A DNA stretch of 64,000 bases from Chondrosia reniformis (Eukaryota > Porifera > Demospongiae > Chondrillida > Chondrillidae), in contig OX359192.1 of the NCBI GenBank assembly GCA_947172415.1, positions 3,908,501 to 3,972,500 on the forward strand, written 5' to 3'. Below are positions 1 to 13,100 of this stretch, piece after piece (position 1 is the stretch's first letter; each line of letters begins with the position of its first letter). Under the pieces are notes generated by a model. The model did no database searches and was not told the origin of the DNA. It saw nothing but the letters and a program-made list of their open reading frames with translations. Made by a program: the position numbers and the translations under genes.

Positions 1-1253
1 ATGTAATAGGTGTTTACTAGTTATAAGTCCTAGTTTTATGTACTCGTTCTATGTACTAATAGTTGTATGAACTACTTGTATGTACTATGTTTATGTACTA
101 TTTATACGTACTAGTTATATTTTTATGTATTAGTTATATGTGGTAGATGTGTGTACTAGTTATATGTACTAATTGCAAGTACTAGTTGTATGTACTAGTT
201 GTATGGACTAGTACTAGGTATATTTACTAGTTGTAGATACTAGTTGTATGTACTAGTTGTATGTATATACTAGTTGTATGTACTAGCTATATACTGGTTG
301 TATGTTCTAGTTGTATGTACTAGTTGTATGTACAAATGGTAGGTTCTTTTACTAGTTATACCAGGTGCTAGGAAGGTACTAGTTGTATGTAGAAGATACT
401 AATTTTATGTACTACTTTTATGTACTAGTTGTATGTACTATTTATATTTACAAGGTATGTGTATTTACTAGTTATATGTAGTAGGTGTATGTGCTAGTTG
501 CATGTACTAGTTGTATGTAATAATTGTATGTACTAGTTGTATTCACTAGTTTTATGTACTAGTCTTAGTTATATTTAGTAGTTGTAGGTACTAGTTATGT
601 ACCTGTTGTATGTACTAGTTGTATGTCTATACTAGTTATAAATAATAGCTATGCACTAGTTGTATATACAAGTTTTACGTTCTAGTATTATGTACTCGTT
701 CTATGAACCAGTTGTATGTACTAGTTTATAGTCGTATGTACTTGTTGTATGTACTAATTGTATGTACTATGCGTATGTACTATTTTAAGTGCCAGTTATA
801 TATGTATTTACTGGTTATATGTTTGTTTACTAGTTATATGTACTAGTTGTATGCACCAGCTGTATGTACTAGTTGTATGTACTATATTCATAATAACTAG
901 GTATATGTGTATTTACTAGTTAAATGTAGCAGATGTATGTACTAGATATATGTCCTAGTTGTTTGTCCTAGTTGTATGGACTAGTTGAATGTACTAGTTT
1001 TATGTACTAATTGTATGTGCTAGGTGTGTGTACTATTTGGTATGTACAAGTTGTATGTACCATTTCTATGTACTAGTTATGTACCAGTTGTATATAATAG
1101 TTGTATCTATATACTAGCTGTTAATATTGTTTGTACTAGTTGTATGTACCAGTTGTATGTATATACTAATTGTAAGTACTAGGTATGTTCTAGTTGTATG
1201 TATATACTAGTTTGTTGTTTATGTAGTAGTTGTATATGCTAGCGTTATGTACT

Positions 1254-1358
1254 CACACTATGAAAAATCTAGGATACCATTTTCCTACGTGCTATATGCC
1301 TATTCTGTAAAAAGAGCCTATAGGGGAACTAAACCTAAAGAGAACTTTTGGTTACACT
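1254..1358 (+). repeat. 105-bp non-satellite marker, copy 1 of the higher-order repeat
   Basis: A block of about 105 bp unrelated to the 13-bp unit. It starts CACACTATGAAAAATC and ends GGTTACACTATG, and is flanked by satellite on both sides. A second copy lies 2,825 bp downstream and two inverted copies lie at 44,035 and 46,821. It shares ACCTAAAGAGA with the copy at 46,821-46,926, making that its mirror partner. No function is visible. Confidence 0.85.
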
Positions 1359-4078
1359 ATGTACAAGTTGTATGTACTAGTTATGTACAAGTTGTATGTA
1401 CAAGTTATGTACCAGTTGAACATACTAGTTGTATGTAGTTGCTATGTACTAGTTGTATATACAAGTTGTATGTTCTAGTATTATGCACTCTATGAACTAG
1501 TAGTATTTACTAGTTTCTAGTTGTAAGTACTAGTTATATGTACTAGTTGTATGTACTATGTGTATGTACCAGTTGTTGATTCTTGTACTAGTTATAATAT
1601 GTACTAGGTAAATATTATTTGTATGTACTAGATACTAGTTGCATGTACTAGTTGTATGAACTAGTTTTATGAATTAGTTGTGTGTACTCTTTATATGTAC
1701 TAGTTATATCTACCAGTTATATCTACTAGTTTTATGTACTAGTGGTATGTACTAGTTATATTTACTAGCTGTATGTACTATTTGTGTACTAATTGTATGC
1801 AATAATTGTATGTACTAGTTGTAGGTTCTAGTACTACTTAAACTAGGTACTAAGGAGGGACTATATAGTTATATGTACTAGAAACTACTTGTATGTACTT
1901 CTTATATAAAGTAGTTATATGACCTAGTTGTATATACCAGTTGTATGTCCTAGTTGTATGTACCAGTTGTTTGTCCTAGCTGATTGTACTATTTACTAGT
2001 TATATGTACTAATTTTATCTACTAATTGTATGTACAAGTTGCATGTACTAGTTGCATGGAAATGTTGTGCGTTCTAGTTCAATGTACTAGTTGTATGTAC
2101 TCGTTACTAGTTGTTAGTAGTAGTTGTATGTACTAGTTTTATGTACTAATTCCAGTTATATGTACTAGTTGCAAGTACGATTCGTATGTCCTATTTCTAT
2201 GTACTAGTTGTATGCACTAGTTAATAGTTGTATAGTCTAGTTGTGTGTACTAGTTGTATGTACTATTTGTATATACTAATTGAATGTACAAATTGTATAT
2301 ACTAGGTGTATGTAGTAGTTGTATGTTCTAATTTTTTGAACTAGTTCTATGTACTAATTGTATGTACTAGTTATGTACTAGTTATATGAATTAGTTTTAA
2401 GTCCTAGTTCTGGGCACCAGTTGTATGTACTAGTTTTATGTACAACTTTTATGTACTATTTGTATGTACTATTTGTATGTACTAGTCGTATGAACTAGTA
2501 ATATTAACTAGCTATATGTACTATTTGTGTGTACTACTTGTATGCACTAGTTGTATGTACTAGTTGTATGTACTCAATACTATTTGTATGTACTAGTCGA
2601 ATGTAGTAGTCATTTGTACTAGTTGAATGTATAAGTAGTGGGTAATTGTTGTATGTACTAGTTATATGTACTAGTTGTATGTAGTATTTGTATGTACCAG
2701 TTGTATGTATTAGATGTTTTAATTAGTTTTAAGTTCTAGTACAAGTTTTACTAGGTACTAGGAATGAACTAGTTCTAAGAACTACTTGTTTGTTTGTGTG
2801 AACTAGTTTTCTATACTAGTTGTATGTACTATATTTATGTACTAATTATATGTGTAGGTGCTAGTCATATGTAATAGTTATATGTACTAGTTATATGTAC
2901 TAGTTGCAAGTACTAGTCACATGTACTAGTAGTATATACTAATTGTAGGTTTTAGTCCGAATTATACTAGGGACTAGGGAGGTACTAATTGTATATACTA
3001 GACATTATTTGTATGTACTATTCATATGCACTAGTTGTATGTATATACTAGTTGTATATACTAGCCCTGTACTAGTTGTAGGTTCTAGTTGTATGTACTA
3101 GTTGTACATACTAGGTGTATGTACCAGTTATATTTACTATTTGTATGAACTATTTATATGTCTGGTTACTAGTTATATGTACTAGTTGTATGTACTATTT
3201 ACATTTACTAGGTATACGTGTATGTACCAGATATATGTAGTAGGTGTATGTACTAGTTATATGTCATAGTTGTATGTACTAGTTGCATGTACTAGTTGTT
3301 TGTACTAGTTGTATGTACTAGTCGTATGTACTAATTATATTTACTAGTTACTAATTTTATGAACTAGTGGTGCCTACGAATTTTATGTACTGCTTGTATG
3401 TACTAGTTGTATGTACTAGTTGTATGTATATACCAGTTGTATGTACTAGTTAAATGTAGTAGGTGTGTGAACTTGTTATATATACTAGTTGAAAGTACTA
3501 GTTGTATATATGTGCCAATTGTATGTACACATTGTGTGTACTAGTTGTATGTTTATACTAGTTGAATGTACTAGCTTTGAAATAGATGTATGTTCTAGTT
3601 GTATGTACTAGATACTAGTTGCATGTACTATTTGCATGTACTAGTTGTACGTCCTAGTTGTATGTTCAAGTTGTATTTACTATCTACATGTACTAGTTAT
3701 ATGTTTGTGTACTAGTTATATGTACTAGTTGTATGCACTAGCTGTATGTACTAGATGTACTATTTATATTTTCTAGGTATATGTGTATGTACTCGTTCTA
3801 TGAATTAGTTGTATGTACTAGTTTCTAGTTGTATATACTAGTTGTATGTAGTTTTTGTATGTACTAGTACTATGTACTGGTACTAGTTATAATTACTAGA
3901 TGTAGGTACTGGTTGTATGTAGTAGTTGGATGTGGTAGTTGTATGTACTATTTGTTAGTACTAGTTGTATGTACCAGTTGTATGTATATACTAATTGTAA
4001 GTACTAGCTATGTTCTAGTTGTATGTATATACTAGTTTGTTGTATATGAAGTAGTTGTATATGCTAGTTTTATGTACT

Positions 4079-4184
4079 CACACTATGAAAAATCTAGGAT
4101 ACCATTTTCCTACGTGCTATATGCATATTCTGTAAAAAGAGCCTATAGGGGAACTAAACGTTAAGAGAGCTTTTGGTTACACTA
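4079..4184 (+). repeat. 105-bp non-satellite marker, copy 2
   Basis: Second + strand copy of the marker at 1,254. It carries the diagnostic variant CGTTAAGAGAGC, which is otherwise found (as CGTTAAGACAGC) in the inverted copy at 44,035-44,139. That pairs the two as mirror partners. The 2,825-bp spacing from copy 1 gives the clearest estimate of the higher-order unit length in this arm. Confidence 0.85.
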
Positions 4185-7100
4185 TGTACAAGTTGTATGT
4201 ACTAGTTATGTACCAGTTGAACGTACCAGTTGTATGTATATACTAGTTGTATGTAGTTGTGTGTACTAGTTGTATGTACTAGTTGTATGTACGTTTTGTA
4301 TGTACGTTTTGTATGTACTTGTTGGTTGTACTAGGTGTATGTACTATTTTTAAATACTAGTTATATGTGTATGTACTGGTTATATGTAGTAGTTGTATGT
4401 AACTTTTGTATATACAAGTTGCCTGTACTACGTGTATCCACTAGCTGTATGTACTAGTTGTAGGTTCTAGTACTAGTTATATTAGGTACTAAGTAGGCAT
4501 TAGTTGTATGTACTAGTTGTTAGGACTATTTGAACATATTAGATGTATGTACTAGTTCTATGTACTAGTACTAGTAATATTAACTAGTTGTAGGTACTGG
4601 TTGTATGTAGTAGTTGGATGTAGTAGTTGTATGTACTAATTGTATGTATTAGTTGTATGCACTAGTTTTATGTATATACTAGTTGTATGTAGTAGCTATG
4701 TACTAGTTGTATGTACTAGTTTCCTCTTTATGTAGTAGTTGTATATACTAGTTGAATGTTCTAACTGTATATAGTAGTTGTACAAACTCGATACTGTGTT
4801 CCAATCAAATGTAGTATTTATATGTATTAGTTGTATGTATTAGTTGTATGTACTAGTGACTAATTGTATGTACTAGTTGTATGTACTAGTTTTTTGAACT
4901 AGTTGTAGAAGCTATACTAGGAGCTAGGAAGGAACTTGTTCTATATACTACCTGTTTGTTTGTTTGCATTAGTTTTTTGTACTAATCGTATATACTAGTT
5001 GTATGTACTAGTTGTATGTACTAGTTGTAGGTTGAAGTCCTAGATACTAATTGTATGTACTAGTTGTATGTACCCTTGTATCTAATTGTACTAGTTGTAT
5101 GTATTATTTATATGTTTATGTGCTAGGTATATGTACTACTTGTATGTACTAGTTGGATGTACTAGTTGTATGTATTAGTTGTATGAACTAGATATGAACC
5201 AGTTGTAAGTACAAGATGTATGCACTAGTTGTTTGTACTAGCTATATAATAGGCTTTTGTATGTACTAGTTGTGTGAATTAGTTGTACATACTAATATTA
5301 TGTACTAGTTGAATGTACTCTTTGTATGTATATACAAGTTTTATGTCTAGTTAAATGTACTAGTGTTATATTTATACTCGTTGTATGGACTAGTTGCATG
5401 GACTAATTTCTTGTTGTATGTACTAGTTGTATGTACTATTTATATTTACTAGGTATATGTGTATGAACTAGTTGTATTTAGTAGGTGTATGTACTAGTTA
5501 TATATCCTAGTTGTTTGTACTCGTTGTATGTTCACGTTGAATGTACTATTTGTATGTACTATGTGTATGTACTATTTTTAAGTACCAGTTATATGTATGT
5601 AGTAGTTATATGTTTGTGAACTAGTTATATATACTAGTTGTATGCACTAGCTGTATGTACTAGTTGTATGTACTATTTATATTTACAAGGTATATGTGTA
5701 TTTACTAGTTATATGTAGTTGGTGTATGTACTAGTTATATATACTAGTTGTTTGTCCTAGTTGTATGTACTAGTTGAATGTACTAGTTATATGTACTAGT
5801 TGTATGGACTAGTTGTATGTACTCAATACTATTTATATGTACTAGTCGAATATAGTTGTAATTTGTACTAGTTGAATGTATAAGTAGTGTGTAATTGTTG
5901 TATGTACTTATTAAATGAATGAACTAGTTCTATGAGCTACTTGTTTGTTTGTGTGAACTAGTTTTCTGCACTAGTTGCATGTACTATATTTATGTGCTAA
6001 TTATTTGTGTATGTACTAGTCATATGTACTAGTTATATGTACTAGTTGTATGTACTAGTTGTATGTACTTGTGGTATATACTAGTTGTAGGTTCTAGTCC
6101 TAATTATACTAGGTACTAGGGAGGTACTAGTTGTATATACTAGACACTAGTTGTCTGTACTACTTGTATGTACTAGTTGTATGTACTAGTCGCATGTACA
6201 AGTTATATGTACTAGTTACTAGTTGTATGAACTAGGTGTACCTATTAATTTTATGTACTAGTTGGATGAACTAGTTGTATGTATATACCAGTTGTATATA
6301 CTAGCTAAATGTACTAATTTTATATATATACTAGTTGTATATATTAGTTTCCAGTTGTATTTACTAGTTTTATGTACTTGTTGTATGTACTATGTGGATT
6401 CACTATTTATTTGAACTAGTTATATTTTTATGCATTAGTTATAGGTAATAGGTGTGTGTACTAGTTATATGTACTAGAATTAGCTATATTTACTAGTTTT
6501 AGGTACTAGTAGTATGTATTAGTTGTATGGAGGAGTTGCATGTGCTAATTGTATGTACAAGTTCTGTGTACTAGTTGTATGTATATACTAGTTGTTATTA
6601 CTAGCTATGTACTAGTTGTATGTTCTAGTTGTATATACTAGATACTAGTTGAATGTACTAGTTGTAGGTACTAGTTGTATGTACTAGTTGTATTTACTAT
6701 TTGTATGTTCTATTTATATGTGTGTGTACTAGTTATATGTACTAGTTGTATGCGCTAGCTGTATGTAGTCATTGTATGTACTATTTACATTTACTAGGTA
6801 TACGTGTATGTACTAGATATATATAGTAGGTGTATGTACTAGTTATATGTCCTAGTTGTTTGTACTAGTTGTATGTTCTAGTTGTAAGTACTAGTTAAAT
6901 GCAGCAGATGTATGTACTATTTTTATCTACTGTTTATATATATGTGCTATGTGTATGTACAATATAAAAGTACCAGTTATATGAATGTAGTGGTTATATG
7001 TTTGTGAACTAGTTGTATGTACTAGTTGTATGCACTAGCTGTATGTACTAGTTGTATGTATTATTTATAATTATAAGGTACATGTGTATTTACTAGATAT

Positions 7101-10100
7101 ATATAGTTGGTGTATGTACTAGTTATATATCCTAGTTGTTTTTCCTAGTTGTATGTACTAGTTGAATGTACTAGTTATATGTACTAGTTACTAGTTGTAT
7201 GTACTGGTTATATGTACTAGTTAATGGTTGTGTGAACCAGTTGTACGACCTAATTGTAAATAGTATGTACTAGTTGGATGTACTATTCATAATTACTAGG
7301 TATATATGTATGTACTAGTTATATGTAGTAGATGTATGTACTAGTTATATTCCCTAGTTGTTTGTCCTAGTTATATGGACTAGTTGAATGTACTAGTTGT
7401 ATGTACTAATTGAATGGGCTAGGTGTTTGTACTATTTGGTATGTGTAGTTGTATGTACTATTTCTATGTACTAGTTATGTACCAGTTGTACGTAATAGTT
7501 GTATGTATATTCTAGTTGTTAATATTAGCTATGTACTAGATGTATATTCAAGCTCTATGTTCTATATAGTATTTTGTACTCGTTCTATGAACTAGGAGTA
7601 TTTTCTAGTTTCTAGTTGTATGTACTAGTTGTTAGTACTAGTTTTATTTACTATGTGTATGTACCAGTTGTTGATCCTTGTGCTAGTTATACTATGTACT
7701 AGGTAGGTTCTTTTTGTATGTACTAGATACTTGTTGTATGTGCTAGTTGTATGAACTAGTTTTATGAACTAGTTGTATGTACTGTTTATATGTACTAGTT
7801 ATATGTACCAGTTATATGTACCAGTTATATGTACTAGTAGTATGTACCAGTTATAATTACTAGCTTTATGTACTATTTGTGTGTATTAATTGTATGCACT
7901 TGTTGTATGTACTAGTTGTAGGTTCTAGTACTGGTTAAACTAGGTACTAGGTAGGTTCTTTATAGTTATATTTACTAGAAACTACTTGTATGTACTTGTT
8001 ATATAAAGTAGTTATATGACCTAGTTGTTTGTACCAGTTGTATGTCTTAGCTGATTGTACTATTTACTAGTTTTATGTACAAGTTGTGTGTAATAGTTCA
8101 ATGTAATAGTTGTATGTTTTCATTCCAATTTGTATGTACTAATTTTATCAACTAATTGTATGTACAAGTTGCATGTACTAGCTGCATGTACATGTTGTGC
8201 GTTCTAGTTCAATGTAATAGTTGTATGTACTCGTTAATAGTTGTTAGTAGTAGTTGTATGTTATAGTTTTATGTTTTAGTTCCAGTTATATGTACTAGTT
8301 GTAGGTACTAGTTGTATATATTAGTTGCAAGTACGATTCGTATGTCCTATTTGCATGTACCAGTTGTATGTACTAGTTAATACTTGTATAGTCTAGTTGT
8401 ATGTACTAGTTGCGTGCACTAGTTTAAAGTACTAGATGTATGTACTATGTGCGTGTTCCAGTTGTTGATTCTTGTACAGTTATACTATGTACTAGGTAGG
8501 TTCTAGTTGTATGTACTAAATACTTGTTGCATGTACTAGTTGTATGTACTAGTAGTATATACTAGTTCAAGGTTCTAATCCTAATTATACTAGGTACTAG
8601 GGAGGAACTAGTTGTATATACTAGACACTAGTTGTATGTACTAGTTATGTGTACTAGTTATATGTACTAGTTGTATGTACTAGTTGCATGTACTGTTTAT
8701 ATGTATAAGTTTTATATACTAGTTGTATGTACTACTTATATGTACTCGTTACATTTGTATGTACTGTGTGTGTGTACCAGTTGTTTGTACTAGTCATATA
8801 TACTAGTTGTACGTACTATTTATATATACTAAATATATGTGAATGTAATAGGTATATGTACTACTTGCATGTACAAGCTGTTGTAGCTGGCTGTATGTAC
8901 TAATTCTATGTACTAGTTGTATGTACTTGTTATATGTAGTAGATAGAACCAGATGTATGTACAAGATGTATGCACTAGTACTTTGTACTAGCTGTATACT
9001 AGTTTTAGGAACTAGTTGTATGTACTATGTGTTTGGACTAGTTGTATGTTCTAGTAGCATGTACTAGTTATATGTACTAGTTACTAGTTGTATGAACTAG
9101 CTGTAACTATTAAATTTATGTACTAGTTGTATGTACTAGTTAATAGTTGTATAGTCTAGTTGTATGTATTAGTTGTATGCACTAGATGTAAGTACTAGTT
9201 GTATGTACTATGTGTATGTACCAGTTGTTGATTCTTGTACTATTTATACTATGTATTAGGTAGGTTCTAGTTGTATGTACTAGACACTTGTTGCATGTAC
9301 TAGTTGTATGAACTAGTTTTATGAACTAGTTGGGTGTACTCTTTATATGTACTAGGTTTATGTACCAGTTATATGTACTAGTTGTATGTACTAGTAGTAT
9401 GTACTAGTTATATTTACTAGCTGTATGTACTATTTGTGTGTACTAATTGTATGCACTAGTTGTATGTACTACTTATATGTACTCGTTACAATTGTATGTA
9501 CTGGGTGTATGTACTAGTTGTTTGTACTAGTTATATATACTAGTTGTACGTACTATTTATATATACTATATATATGTGTATGTACTAGGCATATGTACTA
9601 CTTGTATGTACAAGCTGTATTAGCTGGTTGTAAGTACTAATTCTACATACTAGTTATATGTACTAGTTTTATATAGTAGATATGAACCAGTTGTTTGTAC
9701 AAGATGTATGCACTAGTTCTTAGTACTAGCTATATACTAGTTTTATGAACTTGTTGTATGTACTATGTGGATGTACTATTTATTTGAACTAGTTATATTT
9801 TTATGTATTATGTTATGTTTTATGTTATATGTACTAGTTGAAAGGACTAGTTGTTTGTACTAGTTGTAGGTACTAGAACTAGCTATATTTACTAGTTTTA
9901 GGTACTAGTTGTATGTATTCGTTGTATGTAGTAGTTGCATATGCTAATTGTAAGTACAAGTTCTGTGTACTATATAGTTGTATGTATATACTAGTTGTAT
10001 GTACCAGTTGTACGTACTAGTCGTATGTACCAGTTGTATTTACTATTTGTATATTCTATTTATATGTGTGTGTGTACTAATTATATTTACTTGTTGTAGC

Positions 10101-13100
10101 GCTAGCTGTATGTACTATTTGTATGTAATATTTACATTTACTAGGTATACGTGTATGTCCTAGTTATATGTCCTAGTTGTATGTACTAGTTGCAAGCACT
10201 AGTTGTATGTTCCAGTTGTATGTACTAGTCACATGTAAGAATTATATTTACTAGTTACTAATTTTAAAAACTAGTTGTACCTACGAATTTTATGTAATAG
10301 TTGTATGTACTCTTTGTATGTATATACTAGTTTTATGTACTAGTTAAATGTACTAGTGTTATATATATATTAGTTGTATGGACTAGGTTCTAGTTGTATG
10401 TACTAGTTTTATGTACCCGTTCAAGGTACTAGTTGTAAGGACTGTTTATAATTACTAGGTATATGTGTATGTACTAGTTGTATGTAGTAGGTGTATGTAC
10501 TAGTTATATGTCCTAGTTGTTTGTACTAGTTATATGTTCTAGTTGAATGTACTAGTTGTATGTACTAGTTGTATATTCTATTTGTGTGTATTGTTACGAT
10601 GTACTAGTTGTATGAACTAGTTCTATTTATATTTACTAGTTGTTATATGTTTGTGAACTAGTATTATATACTAGTTGTATGCACTAGCTGTATGTACTGG
10701 TTGTGTGTATATACTATTTATAATTACAAGGTATATGTATATTTACTAGTTATATGTAGTTGGTGTATGTACTAGTTATCTATCCTTGTTGTTTGTCCTA
10801 GTTGTATCTACTAGTTTAATGTACTAGTTATATGTACTCGTTAATAGTTGTATGTACTAGTTGTATGTACTAGTTGCATGTACTGGTTATATGTACTAGT
10901 TAATAGTTGTGTGAACTAGTTGTAAAACCTAGTTGTATGAACTAGTGTTTGTATATACTAGTTAAATGTACTAGTTTCTAGTTGCATGTACTAGTTTTAT
11001 GAACTAGTTATATATACTATATGGATGCACTATTCATATGTACTAGTTATATATTTATACTAATTTTATGTCGTAGGTGTGTACTAGTTTTAGGTCCTAG
11101 TTTTATTTACTACTTCTATGTACTAGTAGTTGTATGAACTACTTGTATGTACTATGTTAATGTACTATATATATGTGATAGTTATATTTTTAGGTATTAG
11201 TTATATGTGGTAGATGTGTGTACTAGTTAAATGAACAATTTGCAAGTACTAGTTGTATGTACTAGTTGTATGGACTAGTACTAGTTATATTTACTAGTTG
11301 TAGATACTAGTTGTATGTACTTGTTGTATGTATATACTAGTTGTATGTACTAATTGTATGTCCTAGGTGTGTGTACTAAATGGAATGTATTAGTTGTATG
11401 TATTCTTTGTATGTACTAGTTATATGTACTAATTTTATCTACTAATTGTATGTTCAAGTTGCATGTACTAGTTGCATGAACATGTTGTGCATACTACTTC
11501 AATGTACTAGTTGTGTGTACTCATTACTAGTTGTTAGTTGTAGGTGTAAGTACTAGTTTTATGAACTGGTTCCAGTTTTATGTACTAGTTGTAGGTACTA
11601 GTTGTATTTATTAGTTGCAAGTACGATTCGTATGTCCTATTTGCATGTACTAGTTGTATGTAATAGTTGTATGTACTAGTTTTAGATTCAAGTCCTAGTT
11701 ATATTAGATACTAGGGAGGTGCTAGTTCTATGTACTAGATACTAATTATATGTACTTATTGTTTGTACCAGTTGTGTGTAATTGTACCAGTTGTATGTAC
11801 TATTTGTATGTACGAGTTGTATGTACCAGTTGTATGTACTAGGTGTATGTAGTAGTTGTATGTTCTAATTGTTTGAACTAGTTCTATGTACTAATTGTAT
11901 GTACAAGATATGTACTAGTTACTAGTTTCTAGTTGTATGTACTATTTATAAGTACTAGTTGTATGTACTATGTGTATGTACCAGTTGTTGATTCTTGTAC
12001 TACTTATACTTTGTACTAGGTAGGTTCTAGTTGTATGTACTAGATACTTGTTGCATGTACTAGTTTTCTGAACTAGTTGTATGAACTAGTTGTATGTTCT
12101 GTTTATATGTACTAGTTATATGTACCAGTTATATGTACTAGTTTTATGTACTATTAGTATGTACAAGTAATATTTACTAGCTGTATGTACTATCTGTGTG
12201 TACTAATTGTATGCACTAGTTGTATGTACTAGTTGTATGTACTCAATACTATTTGTATGTACTAGTCGAATGTAGTAGTTATTTGTACTAGTTGAATGTA
12301 TAAGTAGTGTGTAATTGTTGTATGTACTAGTTATATGTACTAGTTGTATGTACTAGTTGTATGTACTAGTTGGATGTACTAGTTGTATGTACTAGATGTT
12401 TGAACTAGTTTTAGGTTCTAGCACAAGTTATACTTAGTACTAGGAATGAACTGGTTCTATGAACTACTTGTTTGTTGGTGTGAACATGTTTTTTGTACTA
12501 GTTGCATGTACTATATTTATGTACTAATTATATGTGTATGTACTAGTCATATGTACCAGTTATATGTACTAGTTGAATGTACCACTTTAGTGTAATTTTT
12601 GTATGAACTAGTTGTATGTACTACTTATATGTACCCGTTACATTTGTATGTACTGGGTGTATGTACCAGTTGTTTGTACTAGATATGAACCAGTTGTATG
12701 TACAAGATATATGCACTAGTTCTTTGTACTAGCTGTATACTAGTTTTATGAACTAGTTGTATGTACTAGTTGAATGTACTAGTTGTATGTACTAGTCGCA
12801 TGTACTAGTTATATGTACTAGTTACTAGTTGTATGAACTAGTTGTACCTATTAATTTTATGTACTGGTTGTATGGATATACCAGTTGTATGTACTAGCTA
12901 TGTACTAGTTGTATGTTCTAGTTTTATGTACTAGTTTCTAGTTGTATGTACCATGTGTGTGTACTATTCATATATACTAGTTATATGTTTATGTATTAGT
13001 TATATGTAGTAGGTGTTTGAACTTGTTATATGTACTAGTTGAAAGTACTAGATGTATGTGCTATTTGTAAGTACACGTTCTGTGTACTAGTTGTATGTTT

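Noticed and set aside
1247-1438. Open frame of 63 codons, with a similar one at 46,685-46,933 minus
   Set aside because: Runs from the 105-bp marker into satellite. No domain, no start context, and its 3' half is satellite read-through.
9978-10163. Open frame of 61 codons (and its twin on the minus strand at 37,918-38,103)
   Set aside because: The peptide (YVLVVCTSC-type repeats) is satellite read-through where TAG-containing units happen to be mutated. The identity of the pair reflects the inverted duplication, not protein conservation.
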